In this document: positions 44,177 to 55,943 of the stretch, one piece after another
Position numbering within the stretch: position 1 is the stretch's first letter
Layout of the letters: every line of letters starts with the position of its first letter
Program-made: the position numbers and the translations under genes
From: Tillandsia leiboldiana
Lineage: Eukaryota; Streptophyta; Magnoliopsida; Poales; Bromeliaceae
Direction of reading: 5' to 3'
Assembly: GCA_029204045.2 (NCBI GenBank)
Contig: CM055063.1
Location: 41,697,562 to 41,761,561, forward strand
DNA length: 64,000 nucleotides
The notes under the pieces: generated by a model
The model's database searches: none
The model's input: only the letters and a program-made list of their open reading frames with translations
What the model was told of the DNA's origin: nothing

Positions 44177-45432
44177 TGTTGGGTTATGTATAAATGGATC
44201 TAACTAGGGAAAAAAACACCGAGAGGGGGGTGAATAGGTGGAAACAATAAACACTCAAAAATCTTTGCGATATAAAACCCAATGTGGAAAAAAAAATAAC
44301 ACGCAGAGATTTTTACGTGGAAAACTCCAATCCGGAGTAAAAAACCACGGGACCGATAACACTGTGAAATCCACTAGAATTAACACACGTACAAGGTGAT
44401 TTACCGTACACACTTACGACTCAACCTTTTCCATACGCTCCTAGTAGATCTTCTCCGCTCGCTCCGCAACGCTACTCGAATCCACGATTAGCGTCCATTG
44501 CCGAATCCATGGCGTCCAACGTCGAGTCCACGACGTCCGACTGAATCCACGGTCTTCACCCAGTAGCACGTCTCGAATCCACGAACGTACCTCGCTCCGA
44601 ATCCACGAGAGCGGTTGCACCTTGAATCCACAAGGCAACGCGAGTCCACGCGCCGATTTGGAATAAATCGTTGTTTTTTGGGTGGTGATGATCCGCCGAA
44701 TACTTAGATTAGAAATAGATCGGAAATACCATCTAAGTATTCATTAATTTGATTCTTCTCAAAATCTGAGTTTGGAAAACCTAGAATCAAATTAATAATA
44801 TAGATGAAGAAACATAGGATTAAATCTATTGATTTCCTTTCTTCTCTATGGGTGGAATTTTCTATTTTTGACCGTATTTGGATTACCCTAAAAAATGAAT
44901 CGTAGGGTCTATTTATAGGTTAGAAAACTTGTGGAAGAAGATAAGAATAAAAAACTAACCATTTCTGAAATTTTGCAGGACGACAGTCCGGACTGCAGTT
45001 GGCGGTCCGGACTGTCTCAGCGAAACAGACAATTTTCAGAAAAGACGACATTCGGGGTCCGGACTGAAATCCACGGTCCGGACTGTTCATGCTTTTCTTG
45101 CAAATTCCACGTTCGGGGTCCGGACTGAAATTCCCAGGGTCCGGACTGGAATTATGGACGAACTAACCTATGTTCGGGGTCCGGACTGTAAAGCCCGATC
45201 CGGACTCTAAACATATGGAATGTCCAGTTTTTGATTTTTTTGCAATAAAAAATTCATCCAAGTGTTTCTACACTATAAGAAGTATTCGGATCATCAAACT
45301 TATTTAATTAAACGTACCTAATCCTTTTGAATTCTTCTTACTTGAGATTGAGGAATACGATCCAACTTTTTCATCTTCAATCTTCAAGACTAAACCGATT
45401 TCACGAAATACGCCAACTCAAATTCCGTAACA
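44177..45432 (-). repeat. Co-I 5' LTR (1256 bp)
   Basis: tgttgggttatg ... ttccgtaaca, followed by target duplication gccag. Contains the gaatccacg-rich stretch (44476-44645) and GTCCGGAC boxes (44984-45205). Confidence 0.95.
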
Positions 45433-48400
45433 GCCAGGCCCGACGATTAGCCCACTATGACCACTAGAGGCAATAAATAACCAAGCAGTAAAAACTGAAC
45501 TAGAAAGGCTGGAGATACTCTACAGCTACCATGCCTCCATCTAAATGCTCAAGAGGGGAGAATCCAAGTATGGTATGCCACCACTAGCACATGAAGTGCA
45601 CAATCGACCCAATCGAGCTGACTACCATATCTGGTCCAGTCAAACCTGCGCTCACCTACAACCACCTCCCACTGTCGGGCAGGAATTACGTAGGGTGTCC
45701 AAACGGACTAACTCGCTATCGAGTAGTGGCTCATGCAGGCTATAGTCAAAATCCACGCTCCCTCTCAGAACGGATAGACTCAAGATGCTCAACCTCTCAC
45801 ACAATGGTCAAAGTACTCGCAACGACATGGGACCACCGTCAAACCAAACGGCTCCCAACAACACTAGCACTGGTTTAAACACAGCTACTAGACTCCACTC
45901 AGTCCCCCTGACACGAGTGTAACAATAAGTACATGCCTGTAATAACCCCAATCTAGTGCAACCAGTAAAACTGGTACTGCCTGCTCTGCTGTCGAACTCA
46001 AAACTCAGCCACGGGAGGCAGACCGGCTCCTGACCGGCACGGTCGCATCCCGAAAGGCAACAGACCGACTCCTGACCGGCACGGTCACACACACTCCGGA
46101 GTGGCACTCGAGGGGAGCGACCCACACGAGTAAAATCTCTCAGTAACCAGTATCATAATATAGCAGGAATGGATCACGACTCTGATCAAAGTGGAGAAGC
46201 TCAACCACAAAAGAAAGCCTCGGTCCTCAATCAGATGCAAAAGTACTCGATAAGTGGGAAACTCCGCCCACAAGGAAAATCTGATACCCAATCTGGTGCA
46301 TAAATAAATATCCGGTCAACCGCCCAATATCCGCAGTTGCCGCAATACCCTGCCATCTATAATCAAGTACTATAACCGACCTCCGGTCAACCGCCCAAAG
46401 TCCGCGGTCACCGCAAAACCCTGCCAGCCGCAATCCAGCACAACCCGTCCCTGACACCAATGTCCCTGCTACACTACCCCAGACCCCTGCTCGCACCCGA
46501 GCAACACACACTGCCTGACTAACAAGAAGGAGAAAAGGAACAACATGGTTTCTCCTAAGTCAAGTTCCAATAAGTAGTGCAGCAGTAAAAGATGGCCTAA
46601 CTACATGTCCATTCAAGCATGCTTTTGTCCTTGGAAACGATAAAAGAGAGTAAAACATAAAGTAGCACAGCATGCTAAAATATTTCTACTATGATATACC
46701 AATGTCACACAAGTAGGCCAATGAATAAACATGTAAGATCTCTATGTCATCTAGTGTGGGATAAATATAACCTGTCTACCACATGCTAAGTCTCTAGTTC
46801 AACAAACATGTACAATTATCAGCTAAGCATCAATCCACATGATCTAGGTCATTTCCATTCTTACCTCTCGCTCATATTGATTGTACATTAATTTAGGCAT
46901 GCTATCAATCATAGAGGGTGACATTCCCACATGTAAGCTTATCTTAACCATACATGAACATCCACTATTACACCTCCCATAAGGCATAACATGCATATAA
47001 ACCCTGCCATTCCCTTAAACTGTTACCATTACTAAGTTTTACCCACCTGAAGTGCTTAAACCAAGGCAAACCTGAGGTCGGTGAAGAGCGTGGCCACTTG
47101 CTAATAACACCTGCTGAACCCGTATCCACGGTACATGTCGCGCAAACCTCGGCTCCTAGCAGTGTTCCAAAAACACTCACGAATACCCCTGGATACGACA
47201 ATAAGGTCCAAAGTTACACTTTATGCTAAAAATATCCAAGTACATACAAATCAGTTGGAACAGTCCCAAAGATGCTGATTTCTCACCTGGCTCAAGAACT
47301 CAGAAAAATCTGACAAAAATACAGTCGCAATCGTCGCGTCGAGCCCTTCGAAACGAGTACCTGAACGTCAAAATCCGAGTCCCGGAGACCAAGTTACAAA
47401 TTCTGCAACGCGGTGAACGCGAAACTCCACAACATACACAACTGTAATACTCTGCACAGTAAAGGGGGAAGAAGTATACCTTCGGGCAAGTCTCAGAAAA
47501 TTCTCCGAAAAATACGACGGTAATCCTTGCGACGCGTAGATGCAAAAAGTGTATAGGCACGTCCCGATCCGATGCCTGGGTGTGGAGATATTGCCAAAAC
47601 ATCGAGCCGTTGTCCAAGTCTCAATCACAGCAACAGTGTCACAGTAAACTCGGAAAAACACCTCGAAAAGCGCGAAACGAGGGGAAGCAGGAAATACCAA
47701 GATCGTAGATCTGTCTGTTGCCGTTCCAATGGCGCAAGAATCGCCAAAAATGGAGGTTGGAGTAAGCCGGGGGAGTGCTTGCACCAAAATGCGACGAAGG
47801 GGGGTCACAAATGAGCGAGCATTGCGCCGCGCCGTAAAAATGGAAACCTTGGGATGCGTGCCGCAGAAAAATCCGGGAATCGACAGACTGAATCAGCTCT
47901 GGGAGAGGAGGAATTCTTTTGAAGGTCGCACTATAAGAAGATGAGCAGGAAAAGAGCTCTCGGCAGTTGTTCTCGGCCTATTTATAGGCTAGGAAAAACA
48001 ATTCCAAAAATGGCGCTTGTGTCCAAGTTTCGGGCGCCCGAATCAATTCGGGCGCTACAGTGTTCCGTTCTGCTACACCCGCGGAGCGCCCGGATGTATC
48101 CGGTTCCGCTACGTCAGCCCCGAACAGCCAACAGCCAGCTCCACCACTACCCTTGCGCCACGTGGCCCACCGAACACGCCGACGCGTGGCGCGCCCGAAC
48201 GCGGGAAAATGCATCAACGCGGCCCACGTGCGCGCCTGCGCCCTCTGCACGCTCGAGCCCCGAGGCCAACCGCTCCTACCCTGTGGACCTGGTCCACTGC
48301 ACCGGCCTATCCTACGCAGCCACGTGTCCCAAGGCAACCAAAGTAAAAGTGACACGTGGCACACGCTCCCGTGCACCGCGCGCTGCCCGAGCCTGCCCCC

Positions 48401-48867
48401 GCGCCTGCGCGCCTGCCCGCGCCTGCCCAAGCCAATGCCGCCGCGCTCCGCCGCTGCCCGCCGCCGCCGACGCTGCCCCCGGCCGCCGTAATAGTGCCCC
48501 CTTGCCTCGAAATCCGTGCGCGGCACCCGGGCTCCGAAAAATACAAGTAGTCCATTTTCATCGTTTTCGCGCGCTGAATCCAAATCTGAAGTCCGTTTTG
48601 CCCAATTCCAACTCTAAAAATTGCCGAAGGCATACGGAAAAAAGTACTTTTGTCCAAACTTCGCGCCGAGCCCAATTTTATTATCTGTTTTGCGCGAAAC
48701 CACTTCTAAACATCCGACGGGGTCCTCCGATCACTCACGTGATCCATTTTAAGCCCGAAGTCCATCACTTGTGTCCAAATTGTGCACAAACGCCGCCGAC
48801 ACACCTCGTAGGCCTCCAGAAGCTGCAGATGTAACCGTAATCCATAAGTGGGAATTTCGGGTCCTCA
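45433..48867 (-). repeat. X-minus 5' LTR, U3-side segment
   Basis: 45438-45870 matches the reverse complement of 48868-49310; ~46900-48867 matches 55944-57904. Donor-like acccacct at 47041-47048. A CG-rich stretch at 48340-48530 is not a regular tandem array. Open frames such as 47941-48834 are compositional. Confidence 0.85.
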
Positions 48868-49861
48868 CAGCTAGTGTTGTTGGGAGCCGTTCGGTTTGAC
48901 GGTGGTCCCGTGTCGTTGTGAGTACTTTAACCATTGTGTGAGAGGTTGAGCATCTTGAGTCTATCCGTTCTGAGAGGGAGCGTGGATTTTGACTATAGCC
49001 TGCATGAGCCACTACTCGATAGCGAGTTAGTCCGTTTGGACACCCTACGTAATTCCTGCCCGGCAGTGGGAGGTGGTTGTAGGTGGGCGCAGCTTTGACT
49101 GGACCAGATGTGGCAGTCAGCTCGATTTGTTCGATTGTGCACTTCATGTGCTAGTGGTGGCATACCATACTTGGATTCTCCCCTCTTGAGCATTTAGATG
49201 GAGGCATGGTAGCTGTAGAGTATCTCCAGCCTTTCTAGTTCAGTTTTTACTGCATAGTTATTTATTGCCTCTAGTGGTCTTGGTGGGCTAATCGTCGGGC
49301 CTGGCGATAGTACCCACTGAGAACTCCCTTTTTGGTGTAGTTCTCACACCTATTGGGGGTTTTCCCCCTCCTTTTTCCTTCTTCTCCTTTGTTTTGCGGA
49401 GTCTTAGCGGGTTTCGCTGATTCTGCGGTTGTTGATCGAGGTGAGGGAGTCGCGAGCTAGATCCCTCCTCGTCGTTGGAGAGTAGCGGTACCCCTTCAGA
49501 GGAGACCTGCAGTAGATTGGCTATTTTATTTTCCTCTTTGAGAGACTGACGTAGTGAGGATATGATATGTATTGAGAGCCTGTACACTGATGTATTTATT
49601 GGAGATACCTCCTTGTTGAGTTCTGAGTTTTGTATATGAGGATATTGTATGATTATCATTTGGGAGATGGACATTGTTGTATTATTTCCAGTTGTACAGT
49701 GGTTGATTTTAGTTATACAGCAGATTATTTCACTTTAGCTCTGATATCTGTTAGCTGTAATACTTTTCTTGCAGGTAGGATGCTTCGCCTATGCGGGGTT
49801 TGGCATAGGTGGCGGATCTGTTGGCGAGCCCGTGTCGCAGTTTCGACCCCGGGGCGTGACA
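48868..49861 (+). repeat. X-plus 5' LTR, last ~1 kb
   Basis: Ends accccggggcgtgaca. Its length, 994 bp, equals that of the matching parts of the X-minus LTR within a few bases. Contains a cctatgc/gcatagg hairpin at 49788-49809. Confidence 0.9.
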
Positions 49862-49869
49862 GATTAGGT

Positions 49870-49882
49870 TGGTATCAGAGCC
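49870..49882 (+). other. X-plus primer-binding site
   Basis: tggtatcagagcc, a full match to the initiator-Met tRNA primer type. Confidence 0.88.
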
Positions 49883-52694
49883 TAGGTTGTAGGTCATGGT
49901 GGACTTAGAAACCCTAGGCTTATGGTTTGACCCTTGATTGACTTCGTGAGAGTCATGATTTATAGCGAGAGTCCTGATTGAGTTTTATACCTCTCCCAAG
50001 CGACGGGAGGAGTGATTGGCATGTTTATTCAGCTAAGTGATTATGTTGGCTGCAGACAACATAATGCTGTGGAATGGGTGACATGCTCTAGACTTTCGCT
50101 GGATTAGGCCGAGTGGCTTTTGTGTGCTGATTTGTGGTTTCGTCGTGGCGAGCGGTGTCTCCCCGACGCTGGGTTTTGACCCGTGTGCATCCTGTCATAG
50201 CAGTTGAGTTTGAGCGGTTGGTTTTGGACCGGATACCCGGATTGAAGTCAGAGAATTCCGGACCCAGATGACAGGATCGTCAGAGGCATATCAGCAGCGG
50301 AGTGAGCAGCTGGTTTGGGTGACACAGTTGTCGGAGCAGCGGGCAGCTCGACAGTGCCTTCTTTCTGAGATCACCTTGTTGCAGTATCCTCAGCGGCAGT
50401 GAGTTCTGTGGCGCCGATGGAGCAGTGAGTAGCCCCCTCTGTGCCAGTGTTTAGTGCCGAGGCACCGAGGCAGGGTGGATAGTTGACAGCTGGTGAGCTG
50501 AGGGGACGTGATCAATCTATGGAGCCCGATTTGGCAGATGAACCACCCCGACTCGTAAGATTGAGTTTGGAGCCTTTGGAGGCAGAGTCGTGGTTGGTGG
50601 TGATGGAGTGATCAATTGAGAGCCTCACTGTGCTAGAGAGTTTTTGCAGTTGTTGAACTGCGCGCTCTAGGTTTCGAGGGACGAGGTGCATAGGATATGT
50701 GAGACTGGGAGTGGATTGCGTCAGGATACCTTTCGGTTTAGTTGGTCCCTCCGTTACGGATTATTGACGCCTCGATGGTGTAGGCGTTGTGTATGGAGCG
50801 TGGAGTTGCAGTTCCTTTGGATAGGGATCTGCCGCCAGAGGCGAGTTCTGGATATTGGCGCTTGGCGCAGGGTGATGGAGGACAGATCGGCCGGCAGAGG
50901 CATTTCTGATTTCTTTTTTCAGGATAACGGGTTCCCGAGATGCCAGAGATCGGGTGGACCCCGATGGCAGTGTCAGCATCTATATCAGAGTGGCGCAGCG
51001 GTAGCATGGATTGGTTATCTGCGGAGGACCGCATTTGTCACCCCTGTGTGAGCAGAGACAGTGGTTGTGCCCCCCATGTGGAAAATTTTGATCTTCAGGC
51101 AGACTGAGCGCCAACCACTTGCATTGAGTGGATGAATCTGTGCCGCCCGGTTGGAGGGTGCCACAGCGGCGGATCGGGTAGTCGCAGGTGTGAATTCATC
51201 ACAGCAGTCGGAGTTAGAGCAGGTTGCATTCCTGCATGGACTAGTGGTAGAGTTGTTACCACATGCACTTGAGATACAGGGTTTTGTTGTTGTTGTGCAT
51301 GTGGAGAAGGCTTTTGGATCATGTCCAGTGCAGCTGAGACCTCGAGTTACCAGCAGGCTTATGGGTAATTGTGGCAGTTCGGTGTTTTGACCCAGTGCTT
51401 GGGATTGGTTAGCACAGTGCCACAGGATGTTTGGCTGCGGAAAGAGAGGACTTTGACCTTCTGCAAGGCAGATGAGAGGAGGCTTGGTGGTTGAAATTGT
51501 TAGAGCACACAGGTTTTAGCGACAGTGTGAGAGGTGCTTACGGCGGCACCGGGACTCAAGAATATCTCTGTTGCCCATGAGATCCCGGGTGTGATTTCAC
51601 CTGAGCTGTTGGTAATGCCGCCAATTAGGGAGATAGAGATTGCGTTTGACGTGGTTCGGGGAACCGCGCCACCCTCGACAGCACCTCATTGGATATCGCC
51701 GGTAGAGCTGAGAGAGCTGAAGGCGCAGTTGCAAGATCTGATGGATCGAGGGGTCTGTTTGACCTAGTGCCACGCCGTTGATATACGGTGGTGATGCCAC
51801 GCCGTTGGTATACGGTGGTGATGCCACGTCGTTGATACACGACTGTGAGGGCCCTTTTATGGTTCGAGTGTAGACAGGTCCGTGTGGTATTTAGGACCTT
51901 TTGATGGAGTTATACTCCGGCAGTTGTTCGTCTGGGATACCTGTACCTATGTGGAATTGTACAGGTATCCCAGACATGATGGCATTCAGGATCCGGTATG
52001 GGCATTATGAGAGCACAGTGAGGCCAAATGGAATAATTAATGCTCTGTTGTCTTCAAGACTTGAGGAATTGTGTGCTCCGGTGGTACTTGGACAGATTGG
52101 GAGTGGTGTTCCCCGAGGATATTTTGATTTACTCCCAGAGCGACTTAGAGCACGAGGAGCACTTGGGGATGTGCTACCGTGCCTGTGTGGATGAAGCTAT
52201 ATGCCAAGTGATTGAGATACAAGTTGTAGCTTCAGAAGCATACTTTCTCAGGTCACATTGTTTTAGCCGTTGGGGGCGGCTGTAGGAATCCGGCCAATAT
52301 GGATACTATTTGGGAATTGGCCGAGACCGACAATTATTGTCGAGATAAGGAGCCTCTTGGACTGGTCAGTGATAGGAGAGCTTGGCAATTGGATGATGAG
52401 ACTGATACCAGCGCCAATTCTAGTTTTGTCAGTGTTGGGAGAGAGATCTGCGAGTTTTAGTGATGCCTTCTATTGTGACAGTGGAGTTATCGTTGGGTTA
52501 TTGTTGAGCATTCTGGATCACCCAGACAGGGCCACGGCGTTGGCGGATATCTGGAGCAGGAAAGCTGTCTGGGGTAGAGTTGATGACTCCACAACTGGAG
52601 CTGTGTGGACTGTCAAGGCAAACATGGCTCGTGGTTATGTCCCTGAGGGTCCCTTTTGATGGTAGACCGTGGTTGAGCAGTCCACTCGGATGGT
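49883..52694 (+). pseudogene. X-plus gag-pol remnants
   Basis: Heavily mutated. Pieces: a protease-like stretch at ~51151-51390 (LPHALEIQ, SCPVQLRPRVTSRLMG; weak), the protease-RT linker and RT start at 51534-51767 (HEIPGVISPELLVMPP, ISPVELRELKAQLQDL), and an RT core remnant at ~51990-52280 (YGHYESTVRPNGIINA, then in another frame DILIYSQSDLEHEEHL). The shared 50686-51051 block has no match I recognise. RNase H and integrase are missing, and X-minus lacks them too over the part it retains. Confidence 0.75.
51769..51845. repeat. 27-bp tandem, three copies, in X-plus pol
   Basis: tgccacgccgttgatatacg + gtggtga repeated with few changes. X-minus has fewer copies at the matching site (about 30345-30385). 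Confidence 0.85.
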
Positions 52695-53364
52695 TGTAAG
52701 ACCCGACCTTCATTCGGGCTATCCCCTTTTTATCTCACTTATGCCGGTCCGACTGAGGGTTTAATTTTTGTGTTTTTCCGGACAGCCCGTCGGGGCTCGC
52801 GGGCCTTTTTAGGCGATAGAGCTCGCGAAACGGAGAACGGTAACGCGATCGGTTTCGGATTCCGACTCCCGGATATCCCAGAATAATTTTTCAAAGTTTG
52901 GACCCCCTCGTAGGTGCTCCGGGATCCGTGCTGGCGATCTGCACGACTTTTGAGGTAACCTGATACCCTAACTTGAACGGGTGAGCTAGGGCAGGTGGGT
53001 TTTCATTTCGCTCTCTCCTCTCGCAGCGTAGGGCAAACAGGAGGCGATCAGGAGATATCCCCAACCTTGTGATTTGGACGATGAGGGAGGAGAGAAAGAC
53101 GAATCCCTTTTCCCACTTCCTTTCCCGTTCCAAGGTGTCGGCGCGACGATCCATCGGGGATACCCAAGTAAAAGGCAAAGACTCGGCCGTGAGTGGAGCG
53201 ATCGGGAGTGGTGGGCGATCCCTCTTCCTTATTCTCCCCACGCAAATCAAGGTGAGTTTTTGGAGCATTCTTGATCGCGCATGTTTTCCTTTACTTTTGG
53301 GTTGGAGTCGGTCGTGTGTTCAGGGACCATCCCGGCGGGGTGGGGGCAAGCCGCCGCCGCCGCC

Positions 53365-53960
53365 GCTACGCGTCGCGCGGGCCGCCCGTAGGCGGGGCGC
53401 CGCGCAGCAGGCGCGCCGCCCGCAGGCGGGCGCCGCGCGGGCCGCCTGCAGGCGGGCACCGCGCGGCAGGCGCACCGCGCGGGCGCCGCCCGCAGGCTGG
53501 CACCGTGCGGACAGGCGCCGCGCGGGCCGCCTGCATGCAGGGTGCCGCACGGCAGGCGCGCGGCGCGGGCACCGCCCGCAGGCGGGCGCCACGCGAGCGG
53601 GTGCCGCGCGGGCCGCCTGTAGGCGGGGCGCCACGCGGCAGGCGCGCTGTGCGGGCACCGCCCGCAGGCGGGCGCCGCGCGGACCGGTGCCGCGCGGGAC
53701 GCCTGCAGGCGGGGCGCCGCGCGGCAGGCCCGCTGCGCGGGCACCGCGCGGGCGGGCGCCGCGCGGGCCGCCTGCAGGCGGGGCGCCGCGCGGCAGGCGC
53801 GCCGCGCGGACAGGTGCCGCGCGGGCCACCTGCAGGCGGGGCGCCGCGCGGCAAGCGCGCCGTGCGGGAGCTGCCTGCTGGAGTGCGCCGCGCGGGCCGC
53901 CTGCAGGCCGCACGCCATGCGTCAAGCGCGCCGTCAGGGCACCGCGACGGGTTGGGGCCG
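53365..53960. repeat. GC-rich array in Gy-G
   Basis: Units built on gccgcctgcaggcggggcg, ccgcgcggcaggcgcgc and gggcaccgc, spaced about 60-70 bases with variable copies. Six-frame open stretches here are not genes. Confidence 0.9.
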
Positions 53961-55287
53961 CGCGGGGAGGAGGCTGTCCGCAGCCTGAGCGCGCGCCGCA
54001 CGGGTCGGTGCCGTGCGGGGAACTCCGCCACGCGGAGTCCGGGGATCGCGGCGGTCGTCTATTTTCGGCCTAGAGTCAGTGTCGGTGTTCGGACCTCTTA
54101 GTCTTGACACACCCTTGTTCCTTCAGGAGTGCGGGACATTGTAGGCGGCGGGCGCACAGTCACGGACGGGTCGAGCGCGGGACGACACGCACGAGGTGGG
54201 TACTCCTCCGGGGGTTTCGAGGATAGTCATATGTCGATAGAAATAACGCATACTTGGCAACGGTGAATAATCTGTGGATCATATAATTGTTTAACTAACC
54301 CTGCTTTACTATTTTACTTACTGTCGATTATGAGGCTCTTATTTTGCTACACGCACAGCGGCGGTTTTGCCACCGCAAGGGTGTGCTTTTCCGAAAAAGT
54401 GGTACGTTGACCCGTGTACCCCACGTGACGGTGACGTTAGGAAGGGGGGCCCTCATAGGTGGGGGGTGTGAGCGGTGATGCCGTGGCGGGTACTCGGCGG
54501 CCGAGGCAAGTGCTCGGCGGGGGACACCGGGGCAGGGGCTCGGTGCGGTGGTCGGGAAAGGTGCCCGGTTTTGCTTGGTGCATGGGGTGATTGTTGTTGA
54601 CGGTGTTTGAGGAGGACGGTTGCTCTGGTTATCGTGGTTTGCCTTATTTTAGCCTTTTGCACATTATGTTATTTCTAGTCACTGACTTCCCGCTCCGTGA
54701 CAGGTTCGTCTAGGGGCGAGTGCTAGGGCACCGGTGAGGCCGCGAGGGTGCTGTTCTGACATTTAGCGACTTCAGACACAGTGACTCTTCTTTCCCTTTT
54801 CTTTTATTATTCATGTTAATTAGTCGTGGATTGCGATGCCCCAGTGGGATCGAAGTGGATGTTGCCTCTTCTTTCCTATTTGCGAATGAATGTTGTTCCT
54901 CTCCTTACTTGGCAGTTTTTAAACTATGAGAAAATAAAGAAAACCGTTTGCGAAAATCGCTTTTAAAACGTGGGTGTCGTGTGGGCACCGGTTTTTAAAA
55001 TCCTGTGGAATTTATGTGGTTGCGAACTGGTTTTACAAAATTCGGCATCAGGTGGGTGCCGGTTTTAAAACTGTGGATTTATGTGGCTTTGAAACAGATC
55101 TTCTAAAACAACGGCGTCGGGTGGGCACCGCTTTCAAAACCCTGTGATTATTTATCCTTTTAAATCAGTCGGCCCTTTTCTTTGTGTAAAAGATAATGGA
55201 ACGTTTGGAATGCATGTTGTATGTATCGGTGCTTCGATTAGTGTGGTTAAAGCCTGTATGTGATGCATGTTGTAGTGAGGACGCCGT

Positions 55288-55336
55288 GCATATACAAAGG
55301 AGACTCTGCCCGTTTGCAGAGTAAATTTGTATATGC
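55288..55336 (+). other. Conserved LTR stem-loop, Gy-G copy (reference form)
   Basis: gcatatacaaa pairs with tttgtatatgc (11 bp); inside, ctctgc pairs with gcagag around the loop ccgttt. Located ~110 bases before the LTR end. Confidence 0.85.
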
Positions 55337-55447
55337 GGCGGGTCTGTGTGCGCACTGGGGTGGACTTCTTCAAAAAAAAAATATATCACGCCGAATTGGG
55401 AGCAACGGTGGCTCTCCTTCCGCACGTTTGAACCCCGGGGCGTGACA

Positions 55448-55943
55448 ATGGTCTAGATTCGGGAGTGACCGAGTGAGGACCCCTCCTTGTTAGGACTCTT
55501 TTCCCTTATTGGATGGCAGAGTGGGTATACTTCGGGTTGCCTTGGTTGAGTTAACACAGGATGTGGTTTGGTGCGTGTTGCACTGGTGGTTATTTTGTTT
55601 CCCCAAGCTTTTTGACGGAGCCCCTGTGGTGTTTCATGTCTCAGCTCAGGAGTGTTTTGCTTTTGGATCCCTCGCCCGTGATTGACTCGCACCATTTGAG
55701 AGCTAAGAGTGTTTGGAGTACGAGGGACACCCGTTGCGAATTCTGGCTTGTGAGGTGAGGGAATTGCGCAATCGGGCTATGTCGTACTGGTTGTTATGGT
55801 TGTTGTTATTGTGGAGTAATCACGGGGAGTGAGCGGTGACTTAGGAGCTGGAGACGGGAATGTTGAGTACCTACCCTTGATTTTGTGACACCTTTTGAGT
55901 TGTGTTAGTTTCGAGGACGAAACTTTCCTTTAGTGGGGGAGGA
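55448..55943 (+). pseudogene. 3' end of X-plus internal region
   Basis: No recognisable domain. It ends with ttagtttcgaggacgaaac and the purine tract agtgggggagga (55932-55943), the usual end of a gypsy pol before the 3' LTR (compare 4634-4668). Confidence 0.65.

Larger units (their letters stand above)
32948..45432 (-). mobile_element. Co-I: Ty1/copia SIRE/Maximus-like element, 12.5 kb with nested insertion
   Basis: Complete element in reverse, flanked by gccag (32943-32947 and 45433-45437). Order from right: 5' LTR, primer-binding site, gag, protease, integrase, RT-RNase H, long non-coding stretch, accessory ORF, polypurine tract (35797-35815), 3' LTR. Integrase before RT defines Ty1/copia. 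The long 3' region with an extra ORF and >1 kb LTRs suits the SIRE/Maximus group. Several nonsense codons make it non-functional; the LTRs differ by roughly a few percent, older than Gy-E. Confidence 0.95.
29160..48867 (-). mobile_element. X-minus: decayed gypsy element with ~4 kb LTR, split by Co-I
   Basis: Comprises internal region 29160-32386 and 5' LTR 32387-32947 plus 45433-48867 (about 3.99 kb without the duplicated gccag). LTR termini are tgtgaggacc (at 48867, reverse) and ccggggcgtgaca (at 32387). It is inserted in reverse inside the 5' LTR of X-plus; its 3' LTR and the left target duplication are lost at the 29160 breakpoint. Confidence 0.85.
52695..55447 (+). mobile_element. Gy-G: solo gypsy LTR (2753 bp)
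   Basis: tgtaagacccg ... ggggcgtgaca flanked directly by atggt (52690-52694, 55448-55452) with no internal region: the product of LTR-LTR recombination. Contains a GC-rich array (53365-53960), donor-like AGGTGGGT (54194-54201), gctcggcgg-type repeats (54480-54560), cgggtgggcaccg-type repeats (54965-55150) and the stem-loop (55288-55336). Confidence 0.95.

Noticed and set aside
47941..48834. A 297-codon open frame as a host gene
   Set aside because: It lies in the X-minus LTR, is not open in the matching X-plus LTR (55970-56850), and shows no domain.
45871..48867. Independent 3-kb insertion between two X LTR pieces
   Set aside because: Its right end is an LTR start (tgtgaggacc, reverse) that also begins the X-plus 3' LTR after a purine tract, so it is the U3 side of the same long LTR.
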